Shown here: positions 1 through 5,007 of the stretch, in pieces | Numbering within the stretch: position 1 is the first letter of the stretch | Layout: each line of letters begins with the position of its first letter | Assembly (NCBI GenBank): GCA_007136165.1 | Contig: SLHK01000149.1 | Location: 1 to 5,082 of the forward strand | Length of the DNA: 5,082 bases | DNA from: Syntrophomonadaceae bacterium | Lineage (GTDB): Bacteria; Bacillota; Dethiobacteria; PWVN01 | Reading direction: 5' to 3' | Program-made: the position numbers and the translations under genes | The notes under the pieces: generated by a model | Database searches by the model: none | The model's input: the letters and a program-made list of their open reading frames with translations, nothing else | Told to the model about the DNA's origin: nothing

Positions 1-299
1 ATGGAGCCCAAAAACCCCCCCTTGAGATAGGCGCTTAAGAGAATAAAAGCTAAAAAGAACACCAGGCCGAAAGCTCCCAGATGCTCGAAGGGGACATTGA
101 TATGAAGGCCTCCGGCGCCCGGAGGGTCGGGCAAAACCTGGGTCAGGGACGGCAGGGCCGAGGGCACGGTAAATTTAAGGTGGAAGTCATACGTAAACCT
201 CCGGCTTATATCTCCCAGGTTTACAAGGTCCGCCAGGAAAGCCAGGAGGGCCAGGGGGTAATATTTCAAGGTGAGTTCGAAACCTCGCGTCAAGTGCAC
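1..299 (-). CDS. Small membrane protein, N-terminal part (3' end outside window)
   Basis: Family not recognised. The reading frame stays open from a GTG at 297-299 to the window edge, giving 99 residues. The GTG is preceded by an AAGGAG ribosome-binding site about 10 nt upstream, and an extended -10 promoter lies 30-40 bp upstream, so the start is well supported. Two hydrophobic segments are visible: residues about 13-28 (YYPLALLAFLADLVNL) and about 73-92 (HLGAFGLVFFLAFILLSAYL). They are separated by a polar stretch of about 45 residues rich in Pro, Thr and Ser, probably one extracytoplasmic loop. Lysine follows the second segment. It is an integral membrane protein; no catalytic motif is seen in this part, and nothing suggests a function. 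It is divergent from the YbaK-type gene at 473. Confidence 0.75.
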   Translation of the reverse strand, partial: MHLTRGFELTLKYYPLALLAFLADLVNLGDISRRFTYDFHLKFTVPSALPSLTQVLPDPPGAGGLHINVPFEHLGAFGLVFFLAFILLSAYLKGGFLGS

Positions 300-331
300 A
301 GTGGGTTAACTCCTTTCTCGAAGCTATTTTA

Positions 332-340
332 ATTATAGCA
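332..340 (-). promoter_or_regulatory. Extended -10 promoter for the membrane protein gene
   Basis: Read on the minus strand this is TGCTATAAT, a perfect TATAAT with the TGn extension. It lies 32 bp before the GTG start at 299. The -35 region 17 bp upstream (TTTCTT) is poor, as is usual for extended -10 promoters. Confidence 0.65.
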
Positions 341-374
341 CCCGGCGGGCGGGCAAGAAACCGGCTTTCCCTAT

Positions 375-395
375 TATTATTAAAACTTAATAATA
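375..395. repeat. AT-rich inverted repeat, 9-bp arms, 3-bp spacer
   Basis: TATTATTAA (375-383) and TTAATAATA (387-395) are perfect complements around AAC. The element lies in the 173-bp divergent intergenic region. Its right arm overlaps a weak -10-like AATAAT (389-394) that sits 17 bp after TTTCCC and could serve the YbaK-type gene at 473. It may be an operator or only a low-complexity AT tract. No T-run terminator follows it. Confidence 0.4.
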
Positions 396-472
396 TGGGG
401 CTGTGGGCAGGAAGAGGGGACAGGAAAAAAGAATTTTTTGTTTAAGAGAATTATACATATAGGGGTGACGTT

Positions 473-937
473 ATGCCGACGGAAAGAGTTAAGAGTTTTT
501 TACAAAAAGTGCCGGGGAACCTTAGAGTCATTGAAATTGAAGATAACACCCACACCTCGGAACTGGCAGCCCAAGCCCTGGGGGTGGAAGTGGCCCAGAT
601 TGCCAAATCCCTGGTCTTTTTGCTAAAAGGGAACCCGGTGCTGGTGGTCACCTGCGGGGATATGCGGGTGGACATGAAAAAGCTGAAAAACGCCATGGGA
701 GTTGCGGGAAAGGTGAGTATGGCGGGGCCGGAGGAAGCGGAGGAGATAACGGGCTTCCCTCCCGGGGGGGTCTGCCCCTTCGCCCTGAAGGCAAAGCTGC
801 CCGTCCTGCTGGATGAGAGCCTGGGCAGGTTCCCCGTGGTCTACGCCGCTGCCGGCTCCCCCCACTCCCTGGTACCCGTGTCCCTGGAAGACCTTCAATC
901 CATCACCGGGGGAAGGACCCTGGACCTGGGCAAGTAG
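473..937 (+). CDS. YbaK/ProX-family aminoacyl-tRNA deacylase
   Basis: A 154-residue stand-alone editing-domain protein. The family hydrolyses mischarged tRNAs in trans in the cytoplasm, such as Cys-tRNA(Pro) or Ala-tRNA(Pro). The length is usual for the family. Visible hallmarks are AKSLVFLL (44-51), with Lys45 at the place of the conserved catalytic lysine; VVTCGDMRVDMKKLK (58-72); the glycine-rich GFPPGGVCPF (94-103); and AAGSPHSLV (125-133). The GSPH form of the last motif, rather than the GxRG usual in E. coli YbaK, suggests a ProXp-like or uncharacterised subgroup, so the substrate is not assigned. The ATG has AGGGGTGA 4 nt upstream. The gene stands alone on the plus strand and its stop is 2 bp from the stop of the convergent FemX-type gene. 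Family call is secure; specificity is inference. Confidence 0.9.
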   Translation: MPTERVKSFLQKVPGNLRVIEIEDNTHTSELAAQALGVEVAQIAKSLVFLLKGNPVLVVTCGDMRVDMKKLKNAMGVAGKVSMAGPEEAEEITGFPPGGVCPFALKAKLPVLLDESLGRFPVVYAAAGSPHSLVPVSLEDLQSITGGRTLDLGK

Positions 938-939
938 GT

Positions 940-2022
940 TTAAGACTGGAGGTTCTTCAGGAGCCGCTCCCGGGCCCCCATACCCAGGTGCCAGAGGCGG
1001 TGCTTAAAGGGAGAGAGGATCAGGTCGTACTCCCCCACGAATTCCCGCCGCTCCCCTCCAAACCTGCTTTTGAACCGGTACAGTCCCTGCAAAGGGCCCT
1101 GGCCGTCCTCCTTCAGGGGGATGCCGCCCAGGTCATAAAAAGAGTGCCCCTGATGGGCAGCCCGCTGGATCATGTCCCAGGTCAAGAGATAGGAGGCCCC
1201 CGTCTTCCTGGCCTCTTCACTGGTGCCGGCATAGAGGTCCCAGACCCCCCTGCCGAAAGGGGCCGCCAGGGCGCCGCAGAGGATCCGGCCCTCCCGGTGG
1301 GCCAGGGCCAGGTACAGGTGGCCCGGGCCGTGGAGCAGGTCCCACATATCCTCGTAATAGGCCGGGAGACGGAGGCGGAAGCGGTTCCGGGCCGCCGTCT
1401 CTTTGAGGACCCGGTAAAAGGCAGGGAGGTCCTCCCGGCAGCCCTGACGGATTTTTATGCCTTCCTTTTGGGCTTTTTTGATCTGGCGGCGGGCCGACTT
1501 GCCCAGGCAGTTTTCGGGATAGCTGCCCCGGCTCACATCCAGCCGCCAGACAGCCCGGGGTTGTATGCCCCCGAAGCCATCATGGGTGGAAGAAGGGGTG
1601 AAGCTTCCCTTAAAGGCCTCCCGCGCTGATTTGCAGGCATCCACCTCCGGATCCATCTTCCAAAAGGCCACCCCGCGGCTTTTCAGGTAGTCCCTGAGGG
1701 CGTGGAGGAAAAGCCGGAAGGAATCCCCCTGCGAAATATCCACCACAGGCCCCCGGGGCGAATAGGCCATGGGGCAAAAACCCTTCTCCTTAAGCAGAAG
1801 AGTCACGGCCCCCGCAATTTCGCCCTCCCGCTCCAGGACCAGGCGGGCGGGGGACCAGCCGTACCTTTTTTTTAGCTCCCCCCATTCATAGGATTGCAGG
1901 ACGCATCCGTGGGGATGGTTCTTGATGTAATGGTTAAACCTATCCCGTTCCCCGGCCCCCACGGTCCGCAAAACAGCTTCCCCCCCGCCGGCGGGGCTGC
2001 AGCACTTCCGGTAGTCCTCCAC
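940..2022 (-). CDS. FemX/FemAB-type aminoacyl-tRNA-dependent peptidoglycan transferase
   Basis: A 360-residue protein of the FemABX family. Members have two GNAT-like domains and add amino acids from aminoacyl-tRNA to the stem peptide of lipid II at the inner membrane face. Typical segments are LQSYEWGELKKRYGW (42-56), YSPRGPVVD (87-95), the basic KSARRQIKKAQKEGI (175-189), LYAGTSEEARKTGASYLL (263-280), YDLGGIP (296-302) and LYRFKSRFGG (314-323). No long coiled-coil arm like that of staphylococcal FemA is present, so it is closer to FemX. The start is GTG, chosen because GGGAGGTG lies 5 nt upstream. It begins 20 bp after the spermidine-synthase-like gene, presumably in the same mRNA. The amino acid added cannot be told from sequence; some family members act on other acceptors. 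No terminator is visible after the stop. Confidence 0.85.
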   Translation of the reverse strand: MEDYRKCCSPAGGGEAVLRTVGAGERDRFNHYIKNHPHGCVLQSYEWGELKKRYGWSPARLVLEREGEIAGAVTLLLKEKGFCPMAYSPRGPVVDISQGDSFRLFLHALRDYLKSRGVAFWKMDPEVDACKSAREAFKGSFTPSSTHDGFGGIQPRAVWRLDVSRGSYPENCLGKSARRQIKKAQKEGIKIRQGCREDLPAFYRVLKETAARNRFRLRLPAYYEDMWDLLHGPGHLYLALAHREGRILCGALAAPFGRGVWDLYAGTSEEARKTGASYLLTWDMIQRAAHQGHSFYDLGGIPLKEDGQGPLQGLYRFKSRFGGERREFVGEYDLILSPFKHRLWHLGMGARERLLKNLQS

Positions 2023-2042
2023 ATTTTCACCTCCCAGGGCTC

Positions 2043-2957
2043 TTAATGTTTAACGGGAAAGTCGTATAAATCCAGGGTAACCAGCCCCTGCTGGTCATCG
2101 AAAATAGGGACATCCTCCACCGGCAGCCGGCGGCAAAAAAGATGCTCCAGGGTTGCGGAGAAATCGTGCATGCCCAGGCTTTTCAGGCCCTGGACTTCTG
2201 AGGGTAAATCCGCTGACGCAGAGGCATGGAGCACAATGTTTTGCACCTCTTCCGGTTTCCCCGGCCGGTGAGCAAAAAAACACAGGGAAGGAAACTCCGT
2301 CTCCAGGGTTTTGTAGAGGGAGCGGAAAAGCCTGCTCTTCTCCCCCTCCAGGGCGCCGTTCACGTTCAGGGAAAAGAGGCCAGCCCGGGAAAGCCTTTTT
2401 TTGACCAGGCGAAAGAACTGGCGGGTGAAGAGGGGAAAGGGGAGGGAACGGGCAAAGAAGGCGTCCAGGAGGATGAGGTCGTAGGGCCGGCGGCTTTCCT
2501 CCAGGAAAGCCCGGCCCTCCCGGACGAAGACTTTGAGCCGCATATCCCGGGGCAGGGAGAAGTAGCGGGCCGCCACCTCCACCACCCGGGGGTCCAGTTC
2601 CGCCACGTGGAACTCTTCCAGGGGGTAGCGGTCAAGGAACTGCAGGGGTATCAGGCCGGAGCCTAAGCCCACCATGAAGACGGACTTGATGGCGGGCCGC
2701 AGAACCAAGGCAAAGTGGAAGTAGTCGGCGTAGGGACAGGAGGTATTTAACGGGTCTTTTAAAGAAAGGCACCCCTGGAAAATTTCTTCCGGGTACTTAC
2801 CCGCAAAAGAAGGGTCATCGAAGATAAGGAACCGGTGGCCCCTCTTATCCACTACCCGGATTTTGTTATACTCGCTGTCGCTTTGGAAAACTTCCCGCCC
2901 GTAAAAAAAAGGGGACAAAGCTCTTTTTGCGGCTTTCTTTATGTACTGAGTTGGCAT
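2043..2957 (-). CDS. Spermidine-synthase-like protein (methyltransferase fold)
   Basis: A 304-residue protein with the Rossmann fold shared by spermidine synthases and SAM methyltransferases. Motif I is VGLGSGLIP (96-104), followed by the acidic strand end VAELDP (118-123), REGRAFL (146-152) and YDLILLDAF (159-167). The C-terminal FDDQQGLVTLDLYDF (287-301) recalls the end of spermidine-synthase-like proteins. The Asp-Ser/Thr-x-Asp-Pro catalytic motif of true aminopropyltransferases is absent: after Asp165 the sequence is AFFARSLP. Polyamine synthesis is therefore doubtful, and it may be a methyltransferase or a divergent paralogue. The N-terminus is basic with no membrane segment, so it is probably cytoplasmic. 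The ATG is preceded by TGAGGT with about 8 nt spacing. It starts 30 bp after the tRNA-like gene and is followed 20 bp later by the FemX-type gene, so an operon is likely. Confidence 0.8.
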   Translation of the reverse strand: MPTQYIKKAAKRALSPFFYGREVFQSDSEYNKIRVVDKRGHRFLIFDDPSFAGKYPEEIFQGCLSLKDPLNTSCPYADYFHFALVLRPAIKSVFMVGLGSGLIPLQFLDRYPLEEFHVAELDPRVVEVAARYFSLPRDMRLKVFVREGRAFLEESRRPYDLILLDAFFARSLPFPLFTRQFFRLVKKRLSRAGLFSLNVNGALEGEKSRLFRSLYKTLETEFPSLCFFAHRPGKPEEVQNIVLHASASADLPSEVQGLKSLGMHDFSATLEHLFCRRLPVEDVPIFDDQQGLVTLDLYDFPVKH

Positions 2958-2963
2958 TCTCTA

Positions 2964-2979
2964 AGACCTCACAGGGTCT
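2964..2979 (-). other. Short hairpin at the ribosome-binding site of the spermidine-synthase-like gene
   Basis: On the minus strand AGACC and GGTCT flank a 6-nt loop. Part of the GAGG ribosome-binding site (2967-2970) lies in the 3' arm. The stem has only 5 bp and may be chance, but it fills most of the 30-nt gap between tRNA 3' end and start codon. Confidence 0.3.
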
Positions 2980-2987
2980 AAATGGAA

Positions 2988-3065
2988 TGGTGCGCCCGGT
3001 CAGGAATTGAACCTGCATCTTTGGGTTACGAAGACCCACTGCTCTATCCATTGAGCTACAGGCGC
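2988..3065 (-). tRNA. tRNA-Arg(UCG)-like gene with two extra bases
   Basis: Read on the minus strand this folds as a cloverleaf with an encoded CCA (2990-2988). The acceptor GCGCCTG pairs with CGGGCGC over 7 bp with one G-U. The D arm is GCTC/GAGC with loop AATGGATA. The anticodon stem TGGGT/ACCCA encloses loop CTTCGTA, giving anticodon TCG at 3031-3029. The T loop is TTCAATT. Arginine identity bases A20, C35 and discriminator A are present. It is 78 nt where 76 is expected for these loops. There is an extra G at 3039 between D and anticodon stems, and an extra A at 3000 that bulges in the T stem GCAGG/CCTG(A)C. The base after the anticodon is T (3028) where a purine is almost universal. It could be a functional unusual tRNA, a decaying copy, or contain sequence errors. 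That it is of tRNA origin is clear. Confidence 0.75.
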
Positions 3066-3073
3066 CTTTTTGT

Positions 3074-3079
3074 ATTATC
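3074..3079 (-). promoter_or_regulatory. Likely -10 element for the tRNA-like gene and downstream operon
   Basis: On the minus strand GATAAT matches TATAAT at five of six bases and lies 8 bp before the tRNA 5' end, placing transcription start at or just before the tRNA. No good -35 is seen at 16-18 bp, so the call rests on position and the -10 alone. Confidence 0.4.
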
Positions 3080-3121
3080 ATTTTAACCATACCCATGAAT
3101 TTTATAGCTGTTTTTCTCCAA

Positions 3122-3149
3122 ATAAAAACCGGGCCCCAGGCAGGCCCGG
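3122..3149 (-). terminator. Intrinsic terminator of the response-regulator/DUF2889-like unit
   Basis: On the minus strand CCGGGCC, a 7-nt loop and GGCCCGG form a 7-bp all-GC stem followed by TTTTTATT. It begins 20 bp after the stop codon of the DUF2889-like gene and separates that unit from the tRNA unit. Confidence 0.9.
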
Positions 3150-3169
3150 CCCAAAGTCACAAAACAGTT

Positions 3170-4003
3170 TTACAAAACTCTCTCCAGAGACCTGGCGCCT
3201 TCCACCACCAGGTCTCCCAAATGGGCGCAGCCCCAGGAACCTCCGGCTAGGCCCACTAATTCCCGGATATTTTGCGAGGACAGTTTTTTCCCGTTAATTT
3301 TTTGAAAATGATTTATGCTCTCGCTGCAGATCAGGTCAGGCACCCTGGGAAGAGAAGCCCTGGACGCCAGGATGGTCTTGTCGTAATCCACCAGGAGCTT
3401 TATGGCTATTTCGTGGAAGGAATCGCAGATGTTCCCCCGCACCAGGTACCGGTCCTCCCCGGGAGCCCGGCGGACGGTGGATAGGGTTTGGCGGCTGAAG
3501 AGGGAATTTTTGCCCCGCCCCTTGTGGTTGGCTTCTACGTAGGCCATGAAATCGCGCTGGGCCCTGTCCGGGTTAGCATAGTATATGCAGCCGTTCTCAT
3601 AAGCCTTTTGAAAGAAGGTCTCAAATTCCTCCGGGGTGGAAAAACCCCTTTCCGGCAGGAGAAAGACTTCCGCCTGAACCACACTGGCAACTCCGGCTAT
3701 TAATAACTGGAAGCAATGTTCCCGCTCTTCCCTAGGCATCCCCATGAGGGCCTCCCGAAGTCCCCGGGTGCTTTTTAAATAAATCCGTTTGCCTAAAAGG
3801 CCCTGTAAATCCCTGCTCCCCATAATACCTCCCGGATTGCGGGGGGTTTCCCCCCGGGCCTCCTTAACCGTAAAATCACTGCTGTCCAAAAGCAGGGAGA
3901 GGTTGTCTTCGCGTTGACTATCCATAAAATTAATGTTCAGAAGAACATCATCTTCCGCCCGGTTAACAGACACATGGGTGAACCGCTGGTACACCAGAGC
4001 CAT
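3170..4003 (-). CDS. DUF2889-like protein with apparent internal duplication
   Basis: A 277-residue protein with no signal peptide or membrane segment. The C-terminal half (about 186-276) resembles DUF2889: DSFHEIAIKLLVDYD (194-208), SLPRVPDLIC (217-226), INGKKL (236-241) and the hallmark-like GCAHLGDLV (258-266). DUF2889 has no established function. The N-terminal half (about 19-115) repeats the same order: LLLDSSDFTVKEAR (37-50), TPRNPGGI (53-60), LLGKRI (69-74), then HCFQLLIAGV (96-105) where GCAHL would align. The His-Leu pair is lost there. A linker (about 116-185) contains Cys139 and a YYANPDR segment. An ATG at 4055-4057 would extend the frame by 18 codons, but the start at 4003 is chosen: it has AGGAGA 7 nt upstream, and the extended -10 promoter lies between the two starts. 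The gene follows a response regulator by 81 bp and ends at a strong terminator. Family assignment is from motif resemblance. Confidence 0.75.
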   Translation of the reverse strand: MALVYQRFTHVSVNRAEDDVLLNINFMDSQREDNLSLLLDSSDFTVKEARGETPRNPGGIMGSRDLQGLLGKRIYLKSTRGLREALMGMPREEREHCFQLLIAGVASVVQAEVFLLPERGFSTPEEFETFFQKAYENGCIYYANPDRAQRDFMAYVEANHKGRGKNSLFSRQTLSTVRRAPGEDRYLVRGNICDSFHEIAIKLLVDYDKTILASRASLPRVPDLICSESINHFQKINGKKLSSQNIRELVGLAGGSWGCAHLGDLVVEGARSLERVL

Positions 4004-4010
4004 TATCCTC

Positions 4011-4016
4011 TCTCCT
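4011..4016 (-). promoter_or_regulatory. Ribosome-binding site fixing the start of the DUF2889-like gene
   Basis: AGGAGA on the minus strand lies 7 nt before the ATG at 4001-4003. No comparable site precedes the in-frame upstream ATG at 4057, so the shorter 277-residue form is preferred. Confidence 0.75.
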
Positions 4017-4036
4017 CTCCATAATGTCTTTTCTTT

Positions 4037-4045
4037 ATTATACCA
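4037..4045 (-). promoter_or_regulatory. Extended -10 promoter for the DUF2889-like gene
   Basis: On the minus strand this reads TGGTATAAT: a perfect -10 with the TGn extension, 33 bp before the start codon. The expected -35 is weak. It lets the DUF2889-like gene be transcribed apart from the response regulator, although no terminator separates the two. Confidence 0.65.
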
Positions 4046-4084
4046 TTTTTGTCCCATCCCACATATGCCTTTTTCGCGAGAAGC

Positions 4085-4714
4085 CTAAAAGAAATTGTCC
4101 AGGGCATACTGAACCAGTTCGGCCCTCTGGTTAATATTTAATTTTTCTTTCATTCGGGCTTTATTGCTCTCTACCGTCTTGACACTGATAAACAATTTTT
4201 CAGCAATCTGCTTATCGGTATAACCCAGGGCCACCATCTTCAATATTTCTTTCTGGCGGCTGCTTAAAACCATGCTTTCCTTTTTGGCAGACTCCTTCCC
4301 CGTCACATCCCTTAACAAATCCCGGGTCATGTAGGGATCGATATAGTTTTCGCCCCGGGCCACAGCCTTAAGGGCCAGGGCAAGTTCTGCCTCGGTGGCT
4401 CTTTTTAAAAGGTACCCATCCCCGCCGGCAGATAAGACCTGGCGGAGATGCCTGACTTCTTCATGGGCGGTGAAAACCAGTATTTTCAGGTGGGGAAGCA
4501 GTTTTTTGCCGGCAGTAATAAAGTCTAAGCCGCTGCCGCCTCCCAAAGATATGTCCAGCACGGCCAGGTCGGGCCCGGTGGATTTGACAGCTTCCAGGGC
4601 TTCATCCAGGGAGCCTGCCTCCCCGGTCACCTCCAGAAACTCCTGCTCCTCTATGACCTGACGTAGGCCCCGGCGGGTTATGGGCTGCTCGTCTACCAAC
4701 AGGATGCGGACCAT
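4085..4714 (-). CDS. NarL/FixJ-family response regulator (receiver plus LuxR-type HTH)
   Basis: A 209-residue cytoplasmic two-component transcription regulator of normal length. The receiver domain (about 1-120) has the acidic pocket at Asp8-Glu9, phosphoacceptor Asp54 (in AVLDISLGGGSG), Thr82 and Lys104, so it should be phosphorylatable. The C-terminal LuxR helix-turn-helix (about 150-195) carries LSSRQKEILKMVALGYTDKQ and the recognition helix SVKTVESNKARMKEKL. The ATG has GGGAGGT about 5 nt upstream, and a good promoter (4757-4785) precedes it. No histidine kinase is in the window, so the partner is unknown; the gene upstream on the same strand (5008 to the edge) is cut off by its own terminator. 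The DUF2889-like gene directly downstream is a possible co-transcribed gene or target. Confidence 0.93.
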   Translation of the reverse strand: MVRILLVDEQPITRRGLRQVIEEQEFLEVTGEAGSLDEALEAVKSTGPDLAVLDISLGGGSGLDFITAGKKLLPHLKILVFTAHEEVRHLRQVLSAGGDGYLLKRATEAELALALKAVARGENYIDPYMTRDLLRDVTGKESAKKESMVLSSRQKEILKMVALGYTDKQIAEKLFISVKTVESNKARMKEKLNINQRAELVQYALDNFF

Positions 4715-4756
4715 CTTTTACCTCCCTCTCAACCCTTCAAAATCGCTATATAAAAA

Positions 4757-4785
4757 ATTATATATGCTGACCGGGGATTTAACAA
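4757..4785 (-). promoter_or_regulatory. SigA-type promoter of the response regulator
   Basis: On the minus strand TTGTTA (4785-4780) and TATAAT (4762-4757) are separated by exactly 17 bp. The -10 lies 42 bp before the ATG, leaving a leader of about 35 nt that contains the GGGAGGT ribosome-binding site. Confidence 0.8.
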
Positions 4786-4837
4786 GCTTATGAGGTTTTT
4801 TTTAGGTTTGTTTTATGGGTGGGGTTAATTCAAAGTA

Positions 4838-4870
4838 AATGCAACCGGGTCAAGGGTAAAGGGTTGCATT
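4838..4870. repeat. 9-bp perfect inverted repeat upstream of the response-regulator promoter
   Basis: AATGCAACC (4838-4846) and GGTTGCATT (4862-4870) are perfect complements separated by 15 bp. The centres of the arms are 24 bp apart, a little over two helical turns. The element lies 52 bp upstream of the -35 of the response-regulator promoter. No T-run follows on either strand, so it is not a terminator. It may be an operator or activator site. The rest of 4786-4958 shows nothing else supported: no open frame with a ribosome-binding site. Confidence 0.5.
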
Positions 4871-4959
4871 AAATCTTACATGTGCACTTCCTTTCCCCTC
4901 TGAGAATTCTTTAACGGTGGCTTTTTTCGCCAGGTTTCTTTTCTCGATCTTACATAAAC

Positions 4960-4985
4960 AAAAAACCGGCCCCGGAGGGACCGGC
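4960..4985 (-). terminator. Intrinsic terminator of the gene entering from the right
   Basis: On the minus strand CCGGTCCC, a 3-nt loop and GGGGCCGG form an 8-bp stem with one G-U pair, followed by six T residues. It lies 23 bp after the stop codon at 5008-5010 and insulates the response-regulator promoter from that gene. Confidence 0.9.
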
Positions 4986-5007
4986 AAAAAAAACGGGTGA
5001 AATCGCG

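Noticed and set aside
81..332. 83-codon plus-strand frame at the left edge
   Set aside because: It is antisense to the membrane protein frame, which has a promoter, a ribosome-binding site and hydrophobic segments; this frame has none.
988..1629. 213-codon plus-strand open frame
   Set aside because: It lies wholly antisense within the FemX-type gene, has no ribosome-binding site, and its Pro/Gly/Arg-rich product is typical of the opposite strand of GC-rich coding DNA.
2226..2666. 146-codon plus-strand open frame
   Set aside because: Antisense shadow of the spermidine-synthase-like gene, with no ribosome-binding site and no recognisable domain.
2866..3096. 76-codon minus-strand frame spanning the tRNA
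   Set aside because: It runs through the tRNA-like gene and into the start of the spermidine-synthase-like gene in a different frame; its product is translated tRNA.
4004..4057. 18-codon N-terminal extension of the DUF2889-like gene
   Set aside because: The upstream ATG has no ribosome-binding site and lies upstream of the extended -10 promoter at 4037-4045.
4873..4955. Direct repeat ATCTTACAT at 4873-4881 and 4947-4955
   Set aside because: A single pair of 9-mers 74 bp apart is not far from chance in a 290-bp region, and neither copy has a consistent position relative to a promoter.
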